Part shown: in pieces, positions 32,137-42,790 of the stretch
Layout: the number at the start of each line of letters is the position of its first letter
Numbering within the stretch: position 1 is the first letter of the stretch
Notes under the pieces: model-generated
Database searches by the model: none
The model's input: only the letters and a program-made list of their open reading frames with translations
What the model was told of the DNA's origin: nothing
NCBI GenBank assembly: GCA_033816765.1
Contig: CM066287.1
Coordinates: forward strand, 2,790,001-2,854,000
DNA from: Nothopassalora personata
Taxonomy: Eukaryota > Ascomycota > Dothideomycetes > Mycosphaerellales > Mycosphaerellaceae
DNA length: 64,000 nt
Direction: 5' to 3'
Program-made: the position numbers and the translations under genes

Positions 32137-33954
32137 CTATTTGCCGCCCTTCTTCTCGTCTCCTTCAGCCTCTTCTTCCTTGTCGTCATCCTCAGGTTTC
32201 TCGATCTCGAAAGTCAAGCCTCCATTTTCCTGGCCGTTCGCGTTCTGCAACCTCACATGATACTTGCCTTGATTCCAGAGGTCCTTGATCGTCAACTCTC
32301 TGGTACGACCAAGCGATTCAATGGCACTGATGCGATCCAGTGTGGCCTCAAGGAACTCGTCGAACCCTTCCTCGGCGCAGATTTCACGAAAGGCATTCAT
32401 CATGGGTACAGAGTCCGCCCGAACCTGTTAACACGACGATTAGAACTATACTCTCTGTCTCAGAATGTCTCAGGGGAATGGGGTCTGATCGGGGCAAAAT
32501 ACCATGGCGTTGCTGTCGATGGCGAAGATGTTGATAGCGTCGTAAGACTTGATGAAGTCTGCTCTGGTCATCACTTCTCGTGCTTTGTGGAGAGGTATCT
32601 CCGGGAGGATGTGGCCATGCTCAGGATCATACGTGTTCTCCATCTCCTTTTCCTGGTCCACCAGAGCTTTAGCCAAGACCATGGCGGCAGAAGCGTACTT
32701 CTGTTGATCCATCACATCGTCGTCCATGTCTTCGCCAAGAATCCAACACTGGTTCAGAAACCAGGTCTTCTCCATGCGGCAGATATCGTCTGCAGTCTTG
32801 ACCATGTCAGGCGCCTTTGCCACTCTGCTTAAGTAAGACATGCGTCCACCGACTCGCTCGTATATTTGCTCAAGAAGTGGCATGTCCGGATTGTCATTTC
32901 GATATCTTATACGATAATTCCGGAGCGCTGCTATCGACCGGTCCTTGTTAAGATCAAGTATACGGATGACGTTCATTCTAGTGGCAAATTGCTTGAGCCG
33001 CTCGTAGATCCAGTAGTCGTCTGAGTTGAAGACGACAGTAGCCATATTACTCGCCGCCCATTGTTCGGCCTTCTGCTGAATGAGCTCCAATATGTCCTTT
33101 CCGGCGTCGTCGTCGCGTAATAGGTGCATAGAGTTGAATATCAATATCAGAGGTCGTCCCACTTTGTTCCGACGATCTAGCGCCACCTTCTCGAGTTTGT
33201 TAAATGCACGCTCAATGTCGAGAATGGCGCCTGCATCACGAGGCCCTCTGATCGAGAAGAGTGACCCGATGTTGTCTTCGTGATACTCAAAATCCAATGC
33301 CTTGCCCAGCCGGATCCTGAAGATCTCTGGGTTTGCATGTGCCTCGAACATAGCACAGCCCTCGCCATCGACCTTCGCCATGGCATCGATGAGCATGCTG
33401 GACTTCCCAGTCCCTTTCTCGCCAACAAGTAGATGATATTGACCGCGAACGCGACCGGCAACAATCGCATCGATCAGGTCTTGCTCGTCGCGGCGTACCC
33501 AATGCTCTCGCTGCTTATTCTCATCCAGCAGATCAGTCCCACCAAATGCGTTGCCTTGCTTGTTAGTCGCAGCAATGTCCAGAACAGGATCTCCAGGTTC
33601 AAAAGCCTTGTGCATCTTCTGGAGTACATGATGCTTGTAGTAACGCGTGTAGCCAAAGCCGACCGCTCCAAGAATGGCAACCGATGCGAACGTCGTCAAA
33701 GCGGCCTCGAACATCTTGAAGAGCGTTGGTCCCCAACTAAAACTTTCTTGGCCATCTTTGCCGCCATTCTTGCCGCCCTTCTTCGGATCGTCCTCTGTCT
33801 CGTCTTGCTGGCCAGGAAGCTGAGGTCCAATAGGTAATCCTTGATATCTCTTTTGTACGAGCACTGGTGTCGCAAGAGGTGGCCTAAAGTGGTGCCGCAT
33901 TGCCAACGCGCCGCTGCTGGACCGAAACCCTGCAAATACGCAAAGCTGGCTCAT
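32137..33954 (-). CDS. Mitochondrial-type P-loop (AAA-like) ATPase of unknown function
   Basis: Two exons, 33954-32503 and 32424-32137, 579 aa. The 78-bp intron (GTATTT ... TTAACAG) joins phase 0 after an ATG codon. The N-terminus is Arg-rich and Ser-rich without acidic residues for about 45 positions, like a mitochondrial presequence. A membrane segment follows at about 82-102, then Walker A GEKGTGKSS (178-186). The Walker B strand LILIFNS (269-275) has Asn274 where Asp is expected. A C-terminal helical part ends in a Glu/Asp/Lys tail. Inferred location is the mitochondrial inner membrane. Whether it hydrolyses ATP is uncertain given the changed Walker B. No specific family name can be assigned with confidence. 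Confidence 0.75.
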
Positions 33955-34280
33955 CGTGTTCGATTATTTCAGGTGCGAATGTTCTCATGTCGACGGCGTG
34001 CGATCGCAGCGCGTCGGAAGCCATTATCGCGACATCTCGGAAGGAGTTGGGTGTTTCTGCAGACGTGGAAGGGGCATTGGAGGCGTCGCGTACGAAGTGT
34101 GGTCCGCCAGGAGCCAAGTCCAAACAAAGCTAGCAGCTAATTAGTTCTAGCCGAACGATCCTCGACCGAGGATCTGGAACAGCCAGCGGCCCAGCCACAC
34201 GCCGACTTGACCATAGTACATAAGTGAGGCCCCTTTGCAGAAACTGTATCGGTATCATGAGATGATCCAACGGATCACTG
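33955..34280. other. Intergenic region between ATPase and MDR genes
   Basis: 326 bp between the ATPase start and the MDR stop. Both genes are on the - strand, so it should hold the ATPase promoter. Nothing else is recognised. Confidence 0.5.
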
Positions 34281-35297
34281 TTATAGCTTGCCAGGAGGGT
34301 CCGCTACTCTCACCACTATCTTTCCATACACCTTGCGATCATGCAGGTCCTGTAGTGCTCTCCCAACATCGTCAAGGCCTTGGTACTTGCCATAGATCAT
34401 GGCCTTGAGCTTACCAGTCTCCAGCATACGCAGGTAACCCTGCCAGATGCGCTCAAGCTCTTCGGGATATCTTCTCCCACTCTCGCCGAACCTATAGCCC
34501 GTAACGGTGATCGACTTGAGCAGCAACTTATTCATCTTCACCTCCTCCATCACACCTTTTCGAGCCGCAAATCCCAAAATCACAATACGGCCAAAGTATG
34601 CCAGACATCTAATCGCATCATTGACCACGCCTGTGTTATCGATAAAGACTTCAGCGCCGTTGCCATTCGTCAGATCCATGACCTTTGCGATCCAGTCGCC
34701 TTCCATAACGAGAACGTGGTCAACATCCATAGCTTTGCGCATGTGACCAGCTTTCTTATGGTCTCCGGCCAACGCAATGACCTTCGCACCTATAGCGTTG
34801 GCGACCATACAGCAAACACTCCCCAAACCTCCACTCGCGCCACTGACAAGTACTGTTTCTCCGGCTTGCACCTTTGCGATGTGCACGACGGAAGCATAGC
34901 TCACTGCTTGTCCAGACATGGCGACTGCCGTCTCACTGGACAAATTGTCCGGTATCCTACGAATGGAGCCTGCTGACACACATATGTATTCTGCAAAAGC
35001 ACCTATGGCAGCACCAAACACTCTGTCACCTCTTCTCAGTCCATCGTTGCCCTCTTTCGGCACTGACTGGACCGTGCCAGCGAAGTCGTATCCCAGTACG
35101 AATGGAGGATGACACCAGCCACATTTGGTATTGTTCTGGTGCTTGCCTAGGGCATGAAGGATGTCGGCATGTTGCGGCGAGCAGTGAGTGATCTTTACGA
35201 GGTACTGGCTGTCATTTGGTCGGGGAGCCTCGACTTCCGTGGCACGCAGGGCCGAAACATCTTCTTTAATGAACTCTGGGATATGTATAGCTTTCAT
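34281..35297 (-). CDS. Quinone-oxidoreductase-like MDR superfamily enzyme
   Basis: 338 aa from the ATG at 35297-35295; the open frame extends further up only through a GTG. An N-terminal GroES-like domain with HPPFVLGYDFAGTV is followed by a Rossmann domain with the nucleotide-binding loop GASGGLG. The order matches the zeta-crystallin/quinone oxidoreductase branch of medium-chain dehydrogenases, which reduce quinones or enones with NADPH. The set of catalytic zinc ligands of classical alcohol dehydrogenases is not evident. Probably cytosolic and intronless. Substrate unknown. Confidence 0.85.
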   Translation of the reverse strand: MKAIHIPEFIKEDVSALRATEVEAPRPNDSQYLVKITHCSPQHADILHALGKHQNNTKCGWCHPPFVLGYDFAGTVQSVPKEGNDGLRRGDRVFGAAIGAFAEYICVSAGSIRRIPDNLSSETAVAMSGQAVSYASVVHIAKVQAGETVLVSGASGGLGSVCCMVANAIGAKVIALAGDHKKAGHMRKAMDVDHVLVMEGDWIAKVMDLTNGNGAEVFIDNTGVVNDAIRCLAYFGRIVILGFAARKGVMEEVKMNKLLLKSITVTGYRFGESGRRYPEELERIWQGYLRMLETGKLKAMIYGKYQGLDDVGRALQDLHDRKVYGKIVVRVADPPGKL

Positions 35298-37468
35298 CCT
35301 GCCGAAGTACGAAAAGCATGCGAAGATCACCTATAATGAACATGGATGGCTTACTCGGTATTAGAGTGTTGATGCGAAACTGAAGAACGGTTTGCCGAGG
35401 TGAAGGTTCCTGTGCCGGAAGACGCGAAATTGCCGACTCTGTGCAGACCTTACGCCTCATAAATCCTGACACGATGAATTCTCGATCGGCCCGGTATCCG
35501 TGGTCACTGCTTCGAGATGAGACCTTCTACATGCCATGAAGCCTGCATAGCTAATAATCAACTTTTCTTCAGTCAGCGTGGCACGTTCGTGATAGAGTCA
35601 GTCCATGGGGCGCGGAGCGCTCGGATGACAGCTGGGTTGTGTACTGAACCTTCCTGACAGCTCTTCGAAGGGACATGGATCTCGCGTTATATTGGTCGCA
35701 AGTGCCTTAATAGGTGGACGACATGAGACGCACGCAGAGGTCATGTCTCCCACCGTCGCCACGATCCGATGATATCGCGGTAGTCACTGCAATTGGAAGC
35801 GCAAATTGACTCCTGGCGCTGCAGCAGCATCGACGCTATTCAACGACAAAACTCTTTGGCCTGGCCGCAAAATGCCGACAAAACATGCTTGTGAGAAAAG
35901 CATCGGCATGCCGGCACTCCTGAGAAGCATCTCTGCCGTACAGACGGCAAGTATCTGCTAACTCATCTCGCAGGCGAGGATTGTCGGTACTGGGAGATCA
36001 CCCAAAGCGCACTGCAATACCTGCCCGAGGAACCTATTGGCGTGATGAATTCCGGTCTGGCAAGTCAGTCTCAAGAAATGAGATTTGACCTTGATCAATG
36101 TCCATACGAGGCTGACTGCAGGAGATGTGCGATGAGATCTGATTGGCGTCACAAGTCCTTGAGAAATGTCTCGATATACGTCGTAGTGTTACCATCTCCA
36201 AAAATCTCTGGACTGGTGGGTTAGGCATGTGGTTGTTCAAAGACCAGAGTCCGCGCGAAGGTAAGGTTCGAATCCATGAGCTCATGTGCTCAAGGATGGC
36301 TCTGGCTTCGACAAATCCTGCTAACTTGCACATGAGGGATTTCTGCTTGGCAAATCGCTTACGCCGGACACTGGGTTTGAGGAACTGCAATTAGTGCATC
36401 GTCAGCAGTGCGGCATCGAAGGCATCTTCTGCGATCACAGCCTTCTTCATCAACCAATTAACGCATTGCTGATACCAGTCGTCACGCATGCAGCAGGATC
36501 TGGAAAGAGACATGATGTTGACCCACCTTCCAATGCTCTCTATATGCTAACGAGATTAGCTGGCAGGAGCTATTTACTCGCTTGTGTCCGAACCCTGATC
36601 TTCTTTTCCTGAACACGACAGGGCGAGCTGTCTGGGAGTATTACGGAAGACAGCAATTGCGGCCCAAGGGTCTCCACGGGAGCAGTGCTCCGTTTCCCTA
36701 GCTGTCATTCATGTAGTGGTGTTAGCCGCGAACCACGTGTCTGCTGCAGGCTGCGTCCCTCCTTGTCAGAAAACACAAGTTGAATCGGAGATCCTTGAAA
36801 GGTCTGCCTTCTGGAGACGACGCGCAGATTGCCGCTTTGCCTCCCGACAATTAACCACCGTAGGATGATACAGCGACGAGCGTCAGTCGACGTGATACAG
36901 ATCGATCAGAAAACATGTACATACATACCTGCATGCAGCATATGTGACGGCTGCAAAATCCGACGTACAGGTTTCACGCTTGCGAGCAAAACCGGAAGGA
37001 TTGCAATCGCTGCGTCGTTCGCAGCGCGGATGCATAGGCTCCCACCCCAGCAAACCAGCAAAGTGCCACCAGGAGAGCAGGGATTGCGCGGCAGCAAACC
37101 GTGTGTCGTGTCCTTTCTGAAGGTGCTCTTGCGGAAGCTGTTAGAGTTTCGTGTTTGCGACAACTTATGAGGTGGACCTTATAACGCTGGAGCTCGAGAC
37201 GCCCTCTTGAAATGCGGTGCCATGGCTAAACGGGCACTGGCAGCACTAGATGCCGACATTTCATGCAGCCTTATTCCCAGCGAACAGGAGTGACCAGGGT
37301 CTCCGAACTCTGGTAGGCGGGCCGGGCGTTGACTCTTCGGCAAGGTAAAGGGTGCCAGTGCCACCGGCAGCGTCCTATATCGCGTCAGGTGAACGACTAA
37401 CGCCCGACGCCTGGCGCTAGCGACAACTTGCGCAGCCTTAAGCGAAATAAATGACAACATGTTAGTAT
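35298..37468. other. Gene-free region of about 2.2 kb
   Basis: Normal base composition, with no frame showing a convincing domain. A possible decayed zinc-cluster fragment lies at about 36937-37032 (separate entry). A small - strand frame at 37460-37179 looks random. Confidence 0.5.
36937..37032 (+). pseudogene. Possible remnant of a Zn2Cys6 transcription-factor DNA-binding motif
   Basis: One frame reads CDGCKIRR; after a frame change the next bases read ACEQNRKDCNRCV, recalling the two halves of a fungal binuclear zinc cluster. The frame change, missing cysteines and an early stop make this a decayed fragment at best; chance similarity is possible. Confidence 0.25.
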
Positions 37469-38340
37469 CTTGGTAGTAACTGACTTATTGATTAGGAAGA
37501 TATATCTACTATTTTACTGTCTATATACTTACTATCTAAGTTATTTGACTATACCTCTATTATATATATAATATTCTATCTTAAATTTTCTACTATATAA
37601 TTAATATAAGGATAGAGCTCTTACATCTTCGCACTAGCTGTAGCTATATATAAGACTAAGCTCTAGCTACTCTTAAGTAGATAGTATGCTAATTATTCTT
37701 TCTTATCTATTAAACTTATTAGATACTATATAGAACTTTAGTATATATATTAGATACTATATAGAACTTTAGTATATATATTATTTGTCTATAATAATTA
37801 ACATCTATATAGCTATAGTATCTTCTATAGAATAATAATACTCTATAAATTTTAACTACTATCTATACTTTATTCTGGGCTTCTTATAAAGAAATAACTA
37901 TAAATAATTAATTAAATTAAATTAAATTTAGTAACTCTACTATATATAAAGGTAGCCTCTAGTTAACTCTTATATATAATATATGTTTACGCCTAGCTTT
38001 ACTTTGTAGGCTTAGGAGATATTAGTAATTACTAGATTATAATATTTAGTATAAGCTATATCTATTTAATCTAGCTTATATTAGTTTTATAGAAAGATTA
38101 CTAGTTATTATCTTAATAGAATCTCTAGAAGGCTAGCTATTATTTTGTTATAGCTAGTTTCTCTAGACCTTCTAGAATATACTTATTCTTATAGACTTAA
38201 ATAGAATAGATTCTACTCTAACTCCTACATTATTACAAGTATATATAGATATATTGTAAATAAGACAATATATCTAAAGTGTTAATACGTTAGAGGAAAC
38301 TTATGTTACTAATATACTTACTCATTGCTCTATATTTTAC
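37469..38340. repeat. AT-rich, CpG-poor block
   Basis: About 0.87 kb composed largely of TA, TAT, CTA and TTA words, with very few CpG. Looks like an ancient, fully RIP-saturated repeat or AT isochore. No domain can be read in any frame. It includes a 31-bp tandem duplication (37719-37749 and 37750-37780). Differs in character from the CpG-retaining relics R1 and R2. Confidence 0.6.
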
Positions 38341-39534
38341 TGAGAGCTGCTGCTTGCAAACGGCCGCTAGAGATCGTTATCGTTGTGATCCGCATCGCGT
38401 GAGGGTATAGCTCCAGGAACAAACTTCATCTTGGGGCGACATCCGGCGAGCCGGATGACTAGCGGCAAGACCCAGACTCTTGGGGCGACCACAGATCGGT
38501 GAAATGCAACGCGAGCAAAGTGGCTAGCGTGCTGCTCCGGGTGGAAAGCCGCGGCTCGCTACAGCATTCTGGTGTGAGCGCTAGAAACGAGTCGGAACAC
38601 CGGTCGCCTGGCCCAGGAAACGAAATTTATACTAGGCAAGGTACAGAAGCGGTAAAGATAGCAGCGTCGCGAGACAGGACGCGATTCGATGGCGCTAACG
38701 TCTCAACGCTGGGCTGGGGTATCACGTGTGTAGCGTGTTGGAGAGTGATTGGGGATGATTAATGATGATTCTGATGATGGGGGATATGACGGCGATGGCG
38801 TGCTGTCGCAAACAGAGTGTGAGAGTTGTGTGAAAGCACATCAGAAACTGTCAGAAAGCCACTGCACCGCGCGCAGCCGGTCGAGAGTCCCGTAGTGGGA
38901 GCGCGGCAGTGGCTGGAGTGTTGTTGTTGCTAATCGTGGTTCCTGCAACCGGGCGGACCGCTAGACTACTGCAGGTACAGACGTGTGGACGCAGATCGCA
39001 TACAGCAGCATCCCTGACCGACAGGAGAGTGTTTGACGGGATATCGTTCCCGCGCCAGGTCCTGAAGCACGGTGACTGCGTCATGAACATCGGGGAGATT
39101 GTGGTCTCTGTGCCGGGCTCAAACTGCCAGCCAGGGGCCTTTGCAACGAGAATTTTGTTAATTGTTACCGCGACCCAGTTCCTTGTTGTTTGATCCCATC
39201 TGTACATATTCCTCATCCTCTGTTGCTCCTTTAGACTTGTGCTTCAACATCACTCGCCTCTCCCATCCCGCCAGCTCCGTCTCTGTGAGCCAAAGAGGCG
39301 CACCTCCAAGCCAGCCAAAAAGTTCACCGCGGCCTCCACCAGCGCACACATTGCAAATAGCACCGTCTGCATTCCAGCGCTCGCCTTTGATCTGAGTATC
39401 CTGCGCACCGGCTGTCCAGACTCAAACAGCGCCCGCGACAAGAGCAGAGACAGGCTCCACGTCTCCATTCGTCGTTTGTCCGACGTGACCTCCAATCCCA
39501 CTCTTTCTGTCAGGCCCTCGCTGCCCTTGCGAGA
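38341..39534. other. Gene-free stretch ending in a C/T-rich leader
   Basis: No convincing frame. The last 300 bp are pyrimidine-rich on the + strand and probably carry the promoter and first non-coding exon of the small spliced gene that follows. Confidence 0.4.
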
Positions 39535-39641
39535 GTAAGTCAATCCCGGTCCCTTGTGCAACAGCATTCCTGTTGTCACTGTATAAAGTTACCGTGCGCC
39601 GTCTGACATTCGCTGACTTGCTCTCCAGACTCACATTGCCA

Positions 39642-39801
39642 ATGATTACCAGACAAGACATTGCTTCCATGAACATGGGTCGCGGCGCATACGACACAAC
39701 GGGGTGAGTTGCCGCAGCATCCGTCGTCCATCACGGCTGCATGCTAACGGATCACCAGTACGCCCAAACCAAAGCCCAAACCTCCGCCAAAGCGACGATA
39801 G
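39642..39801 (+). CDS. Candidate 34-residue spliced microprotein
   Basis: Exons 39642-39703 and 39759-39801; the 55-bp intron has GTGAGT, GCTAAC and CAG and keeps the frame. A further intron in the leader (39535-39628, GTAAGT, CTGAC, CAG) precedes the ATG, which is the first ATG in its frame after splicing. The peptide starts MITRQDIASMNMGRGAYD and ends in a basic PKPKPKPPPKRR tail. No transmembrane segment. Function unknown. Two well-formed introns around so short a frame are hard to explain by chance, but a non-coding RNA or the end of a longer protein cannot be excluded. Confidence 0.45.
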
Positions 39802-40810
39802 AATTCTTTCGTTTCGGCAAACAATTCTTCTTGCGATGCAACAGCTAGCTTTCGGCACTTGCACATCATCATGCAGGAGCTCCACCGAGCTCCGGCTTCA
39901 CGATCGCAGCTTCCCTTCAACAGCTGCAGGAGCTCCACCACACACCTTCTTCACCACAACATTACCACCCACACCACACCACACCACACGATCGCTCCGC
40001 CCTCCCGTCACGACTTTTCTCTCGACTTGTACTACTGAGCGCGTCGCCTTCTCTTTCGACTACGCAAGCATAATACCCCGTTTGAGCGTTGAGAGCATGC
40101 TATACTATTTCGGTCCAATCGCCTTTACCTCTTCGACCACCGCTACGACGTCGCCGACACCGCGACACTTACCTAATCACTCCCAACCCGCTTATTACCG
40201 ACCTCGGGGCAACAATCACTGGCGTTTACTGGAACGGATTACTACTGGTGGCATCACTGCGGGCTTTATTGGGAATCTCGGGTAGACCACACGGGCTGTC
40301 GCGGAGCAATCCGCCCTTTGGGGAAAAAGAACTTGTACAATATCTTACGGGCATCACTGGCGTTGGAATGGCGGCACAGTGTCCGATGCTATGGGATGCG
40401 GCATGAAGCATGCACGGCCGCCGCGTTGGCTGTCTTGAACATGCTTGAAAAAAACCGCGCGTTTGCTTGATTGACAGCAACGACTGGCTCGATCGGGCAC
40501 CATGGAATTGAATGGGGCATTTCCTTGTAGACACAGATACAGATACCCACATTTGCAGTTCTTTCGCATCGATGGATCTAAAAGACCACCTTTGAACGTT
40601 ACATCAGCACGACACTCCTCGTCTCGATACCCTTTTCCAATTTGTCGTTTGTCGCACAAAGAATCTTACCAACTTCGCACAGGAACTCTCTCAGAAGACC
40701 CACTTCCCGCCTGCCGACACCGATGATGTCGCCGCGCGTCTGCGTAGACGCCCTGCATGGACCTGTCCCCGGTCGGCTTGTGTCACAACCGCAGGAAGCT
40801 CCGCGGGAGG

Positions 40811-40814
<4 letters not shown>

Positions 40815-40850
<36 letters not shown>
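40815..40850. repeat. (TC)18 microsatellite
   Basis: Uninterrupted 36-bp dinucleotide repeat in non-coding DNA. Confidence 0.95.
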
Positions 40851-40853
<3 letters not shown>

Positions 40854-41120
40854 AATCTTCCTCTCACACATCCATGGGCGTGTAAGCTGGGCTTCGGAGC
40901 CTGCAGAGCCGCAACCCTGACACTGGATGTGCCGCGCGCCTCCAGCAGTGGGATGACAGGTGCCAAAGTGGAGAGGACCCAGCCGTCGCGTACTTAACGG
41001 TGTTGATCTGAATCCTGCCATCTCCTGGGGGGTGAACCACACATACCGCCTGCGCGACCTGCTAATTGGAACGATCCTGGATGTCGGTCTCGGGTCACGG
41101 ACTGTATTCGCTCTTAGCTT

Positions 41121-41137
41121 GGGGGGGGGGGGGGGGG
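41121..41137. repeat. G17 homopolymer
   Basis: Seventeen consecutive G in non-coding DNA; the length may be affected by sequencing error. Confidence 0.9.
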
Positions 41138-41577
41138 CTCTTGTGACACTTGGTGAGATGCGGCAGATGTAGCGTCTTTGGATAGAGATTGGTGAAACAT
41201 TGGATGTAAGGACCTCGTATCGTCCGGGGCCATCTCCACTTTCACGAGAGGTGTTCGCACAACTACAGTACAGTCTGTTTTCACGTCCGATCGTAACCCA
41301 CCAGATTTCACTCCTCCGATTCGCTGCTTTGGCTCCAATATTGATCGCCAACCACGGTATTTTCAAGGTTTACTATTAAGCGATTCTGCAACTCCAAGGG
41401 CTTCAAACACAGTCGGTAGTAGGTGACAGGCTTCGTTCGTTGTCCGGTTGGTCGGACTAGGATTGTGCTGGGTAACGATCGGACGTGAAAAGAGACTGTA
41501 GGTTCCAGGTCTACGGGTTCCGAACCTCCTATGGCATACCGATACCCCATTCCAGTCCCGCTTTTTGAAGCATGATG

Positions 41578-42441
41578 CTACGATTTTTCAAACTTGATCG
41601 ATACCGTGCCATCACCGATCTTGTGATGTATGTCTGGCCGATGCTGGGGACTTTGTAAAACCAGAGATAAGCTCACTTTCTCCTTTTCGTCCTTGACTGC
41701 ATTCACGATTCTGATCGTGGGTTTCTGCGCCCCGTCTACTTCATGTGGTACAGAGAGCTGGAAAGGTCCGGATTTACTCAAATCATTGTCGACAATAGCC
41801 GCGGTGGCGCTGGTCAGGTGCGAATGCAATGCTTCTTCTTTCACGTCTAGCTGAACGCCCGCGATGCCGGTCGCGCCGCTTGGGTGGGTTGTGTTGCTTG
41901 TTGTGATAGGCACTCTTCTGTCGCGCGGCGTAACATCGTGACAGAAGAATGGCACCGTTCCTCTTGGAGTGCCTGTCGGGAAGGTCACTCGCCACTTCAG
42001 CTCGGTGCCATCAGGTTTGAGTCGACCTCCTTCTTGTGGGTTGGTGTAAGATACGCCGCTATCCGTGCGAGACAAGCGTTCCTTGATAGTTGGCAATGCT
42101 CCGAAAGACTGGTCAGCAGTCGTTGTCAAGGCGTAGTCGATAACGCCATATCTGGGAGGAGCTATCAATACATGCTATATGTTATGATCGAGTGGATGTA
42201 GTAATGCTTACGGCTTGTCCCACCAATGCCCACGCCTTTTATCGTCATCATCATTGATGAACGCGATCAGTTCCAAATAAGTTCCGTCCGCGAAAAGAAC
42301 AAGCTTGTTTTCAGTCTTGCCGTCTGCATGAGTGCCTCCAGCACTAATCGTGAAATTGTCTTTGACCCACGCGGGCGGATTCGCAACGTCCTCGTAAGGA
42401 ACTAGAAGCACAACGTGGTCTAGCTGAAGCTGGACGGACAT
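41578..42441 (-). CDS. Glyoxalase-like (VOC fold) domain protein
   Basis: Exons 42441-42212 and 42151-41578, 267 aa. The 60-bp intron (GTAAGC ... CCCAG) splits a Pro codon and joins WWDKP to YGVIDYAL. The start, with the pattern LDHVVLLVP, and the GTYLELIAF strand match the first beta-alpha-beta unit of glyoxalase-like domains. A second, more diverged half follows. The usual metal ligands cannot be assigned with confidence. No signal peptide. Enzymatic activity unknown. Transcribed convergently with nothing nearby; upstream lies the bromodomain gene on the same strand. Confidence 0.75.
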
Positions 42442-42790
42442 GTCGATTGGAGAGATTGCAAGAAGTGATGTGTGCTGTGAGGAAGTGAAATATTGTGAGT
42501 CAAAACCTTGCCAGCAGGTGTCAGGTGTGTGGTGAGGGGAAGAAAGAGAGGTGGGTCCGATTCGTGATCCATGAGTGCCATGGCGAGCAGCTTGGTAAGG
42601 TGCTCTGCATTAGAGTCAACCACTGAACTTGAGCGTTCTTTCGTCTGTACTGTCCTTTCACACAGCAAGACGTATTTGGTGGTCGTCAGATGAAGCTACT
42701 GTTACATCTACTGGGCTCAGCAAGAGCCGTCGCAAACGAAATCAAACAGCCTACAAGCGCCATCGCTCAAAGCAGAGTCAAGTATACTTC

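Larger units (their letters stand above)
39802..41577. other. Gene-free stretch with simple repeats
   Basis: No domain-bearing frame. Contains (TC)18 at 40815-40850 and a run of 17 G at 41121-41137. It serves as 3' flank of the microprotein gene and of the glyoxalase-like gene. Confidence 0.5.

Noticed and set aside
36255..36280. GGTTCGAATCC, like a tRNA T-arm
   Set aside because: No matching acceptor, D or anticodon arms could be folded around it.
39704..40285. 193-codon + strand frame
   Set aside because: Starts inside the intron of the microprotein gene, low-complexity Thr/Pro/Ser content, no domain.
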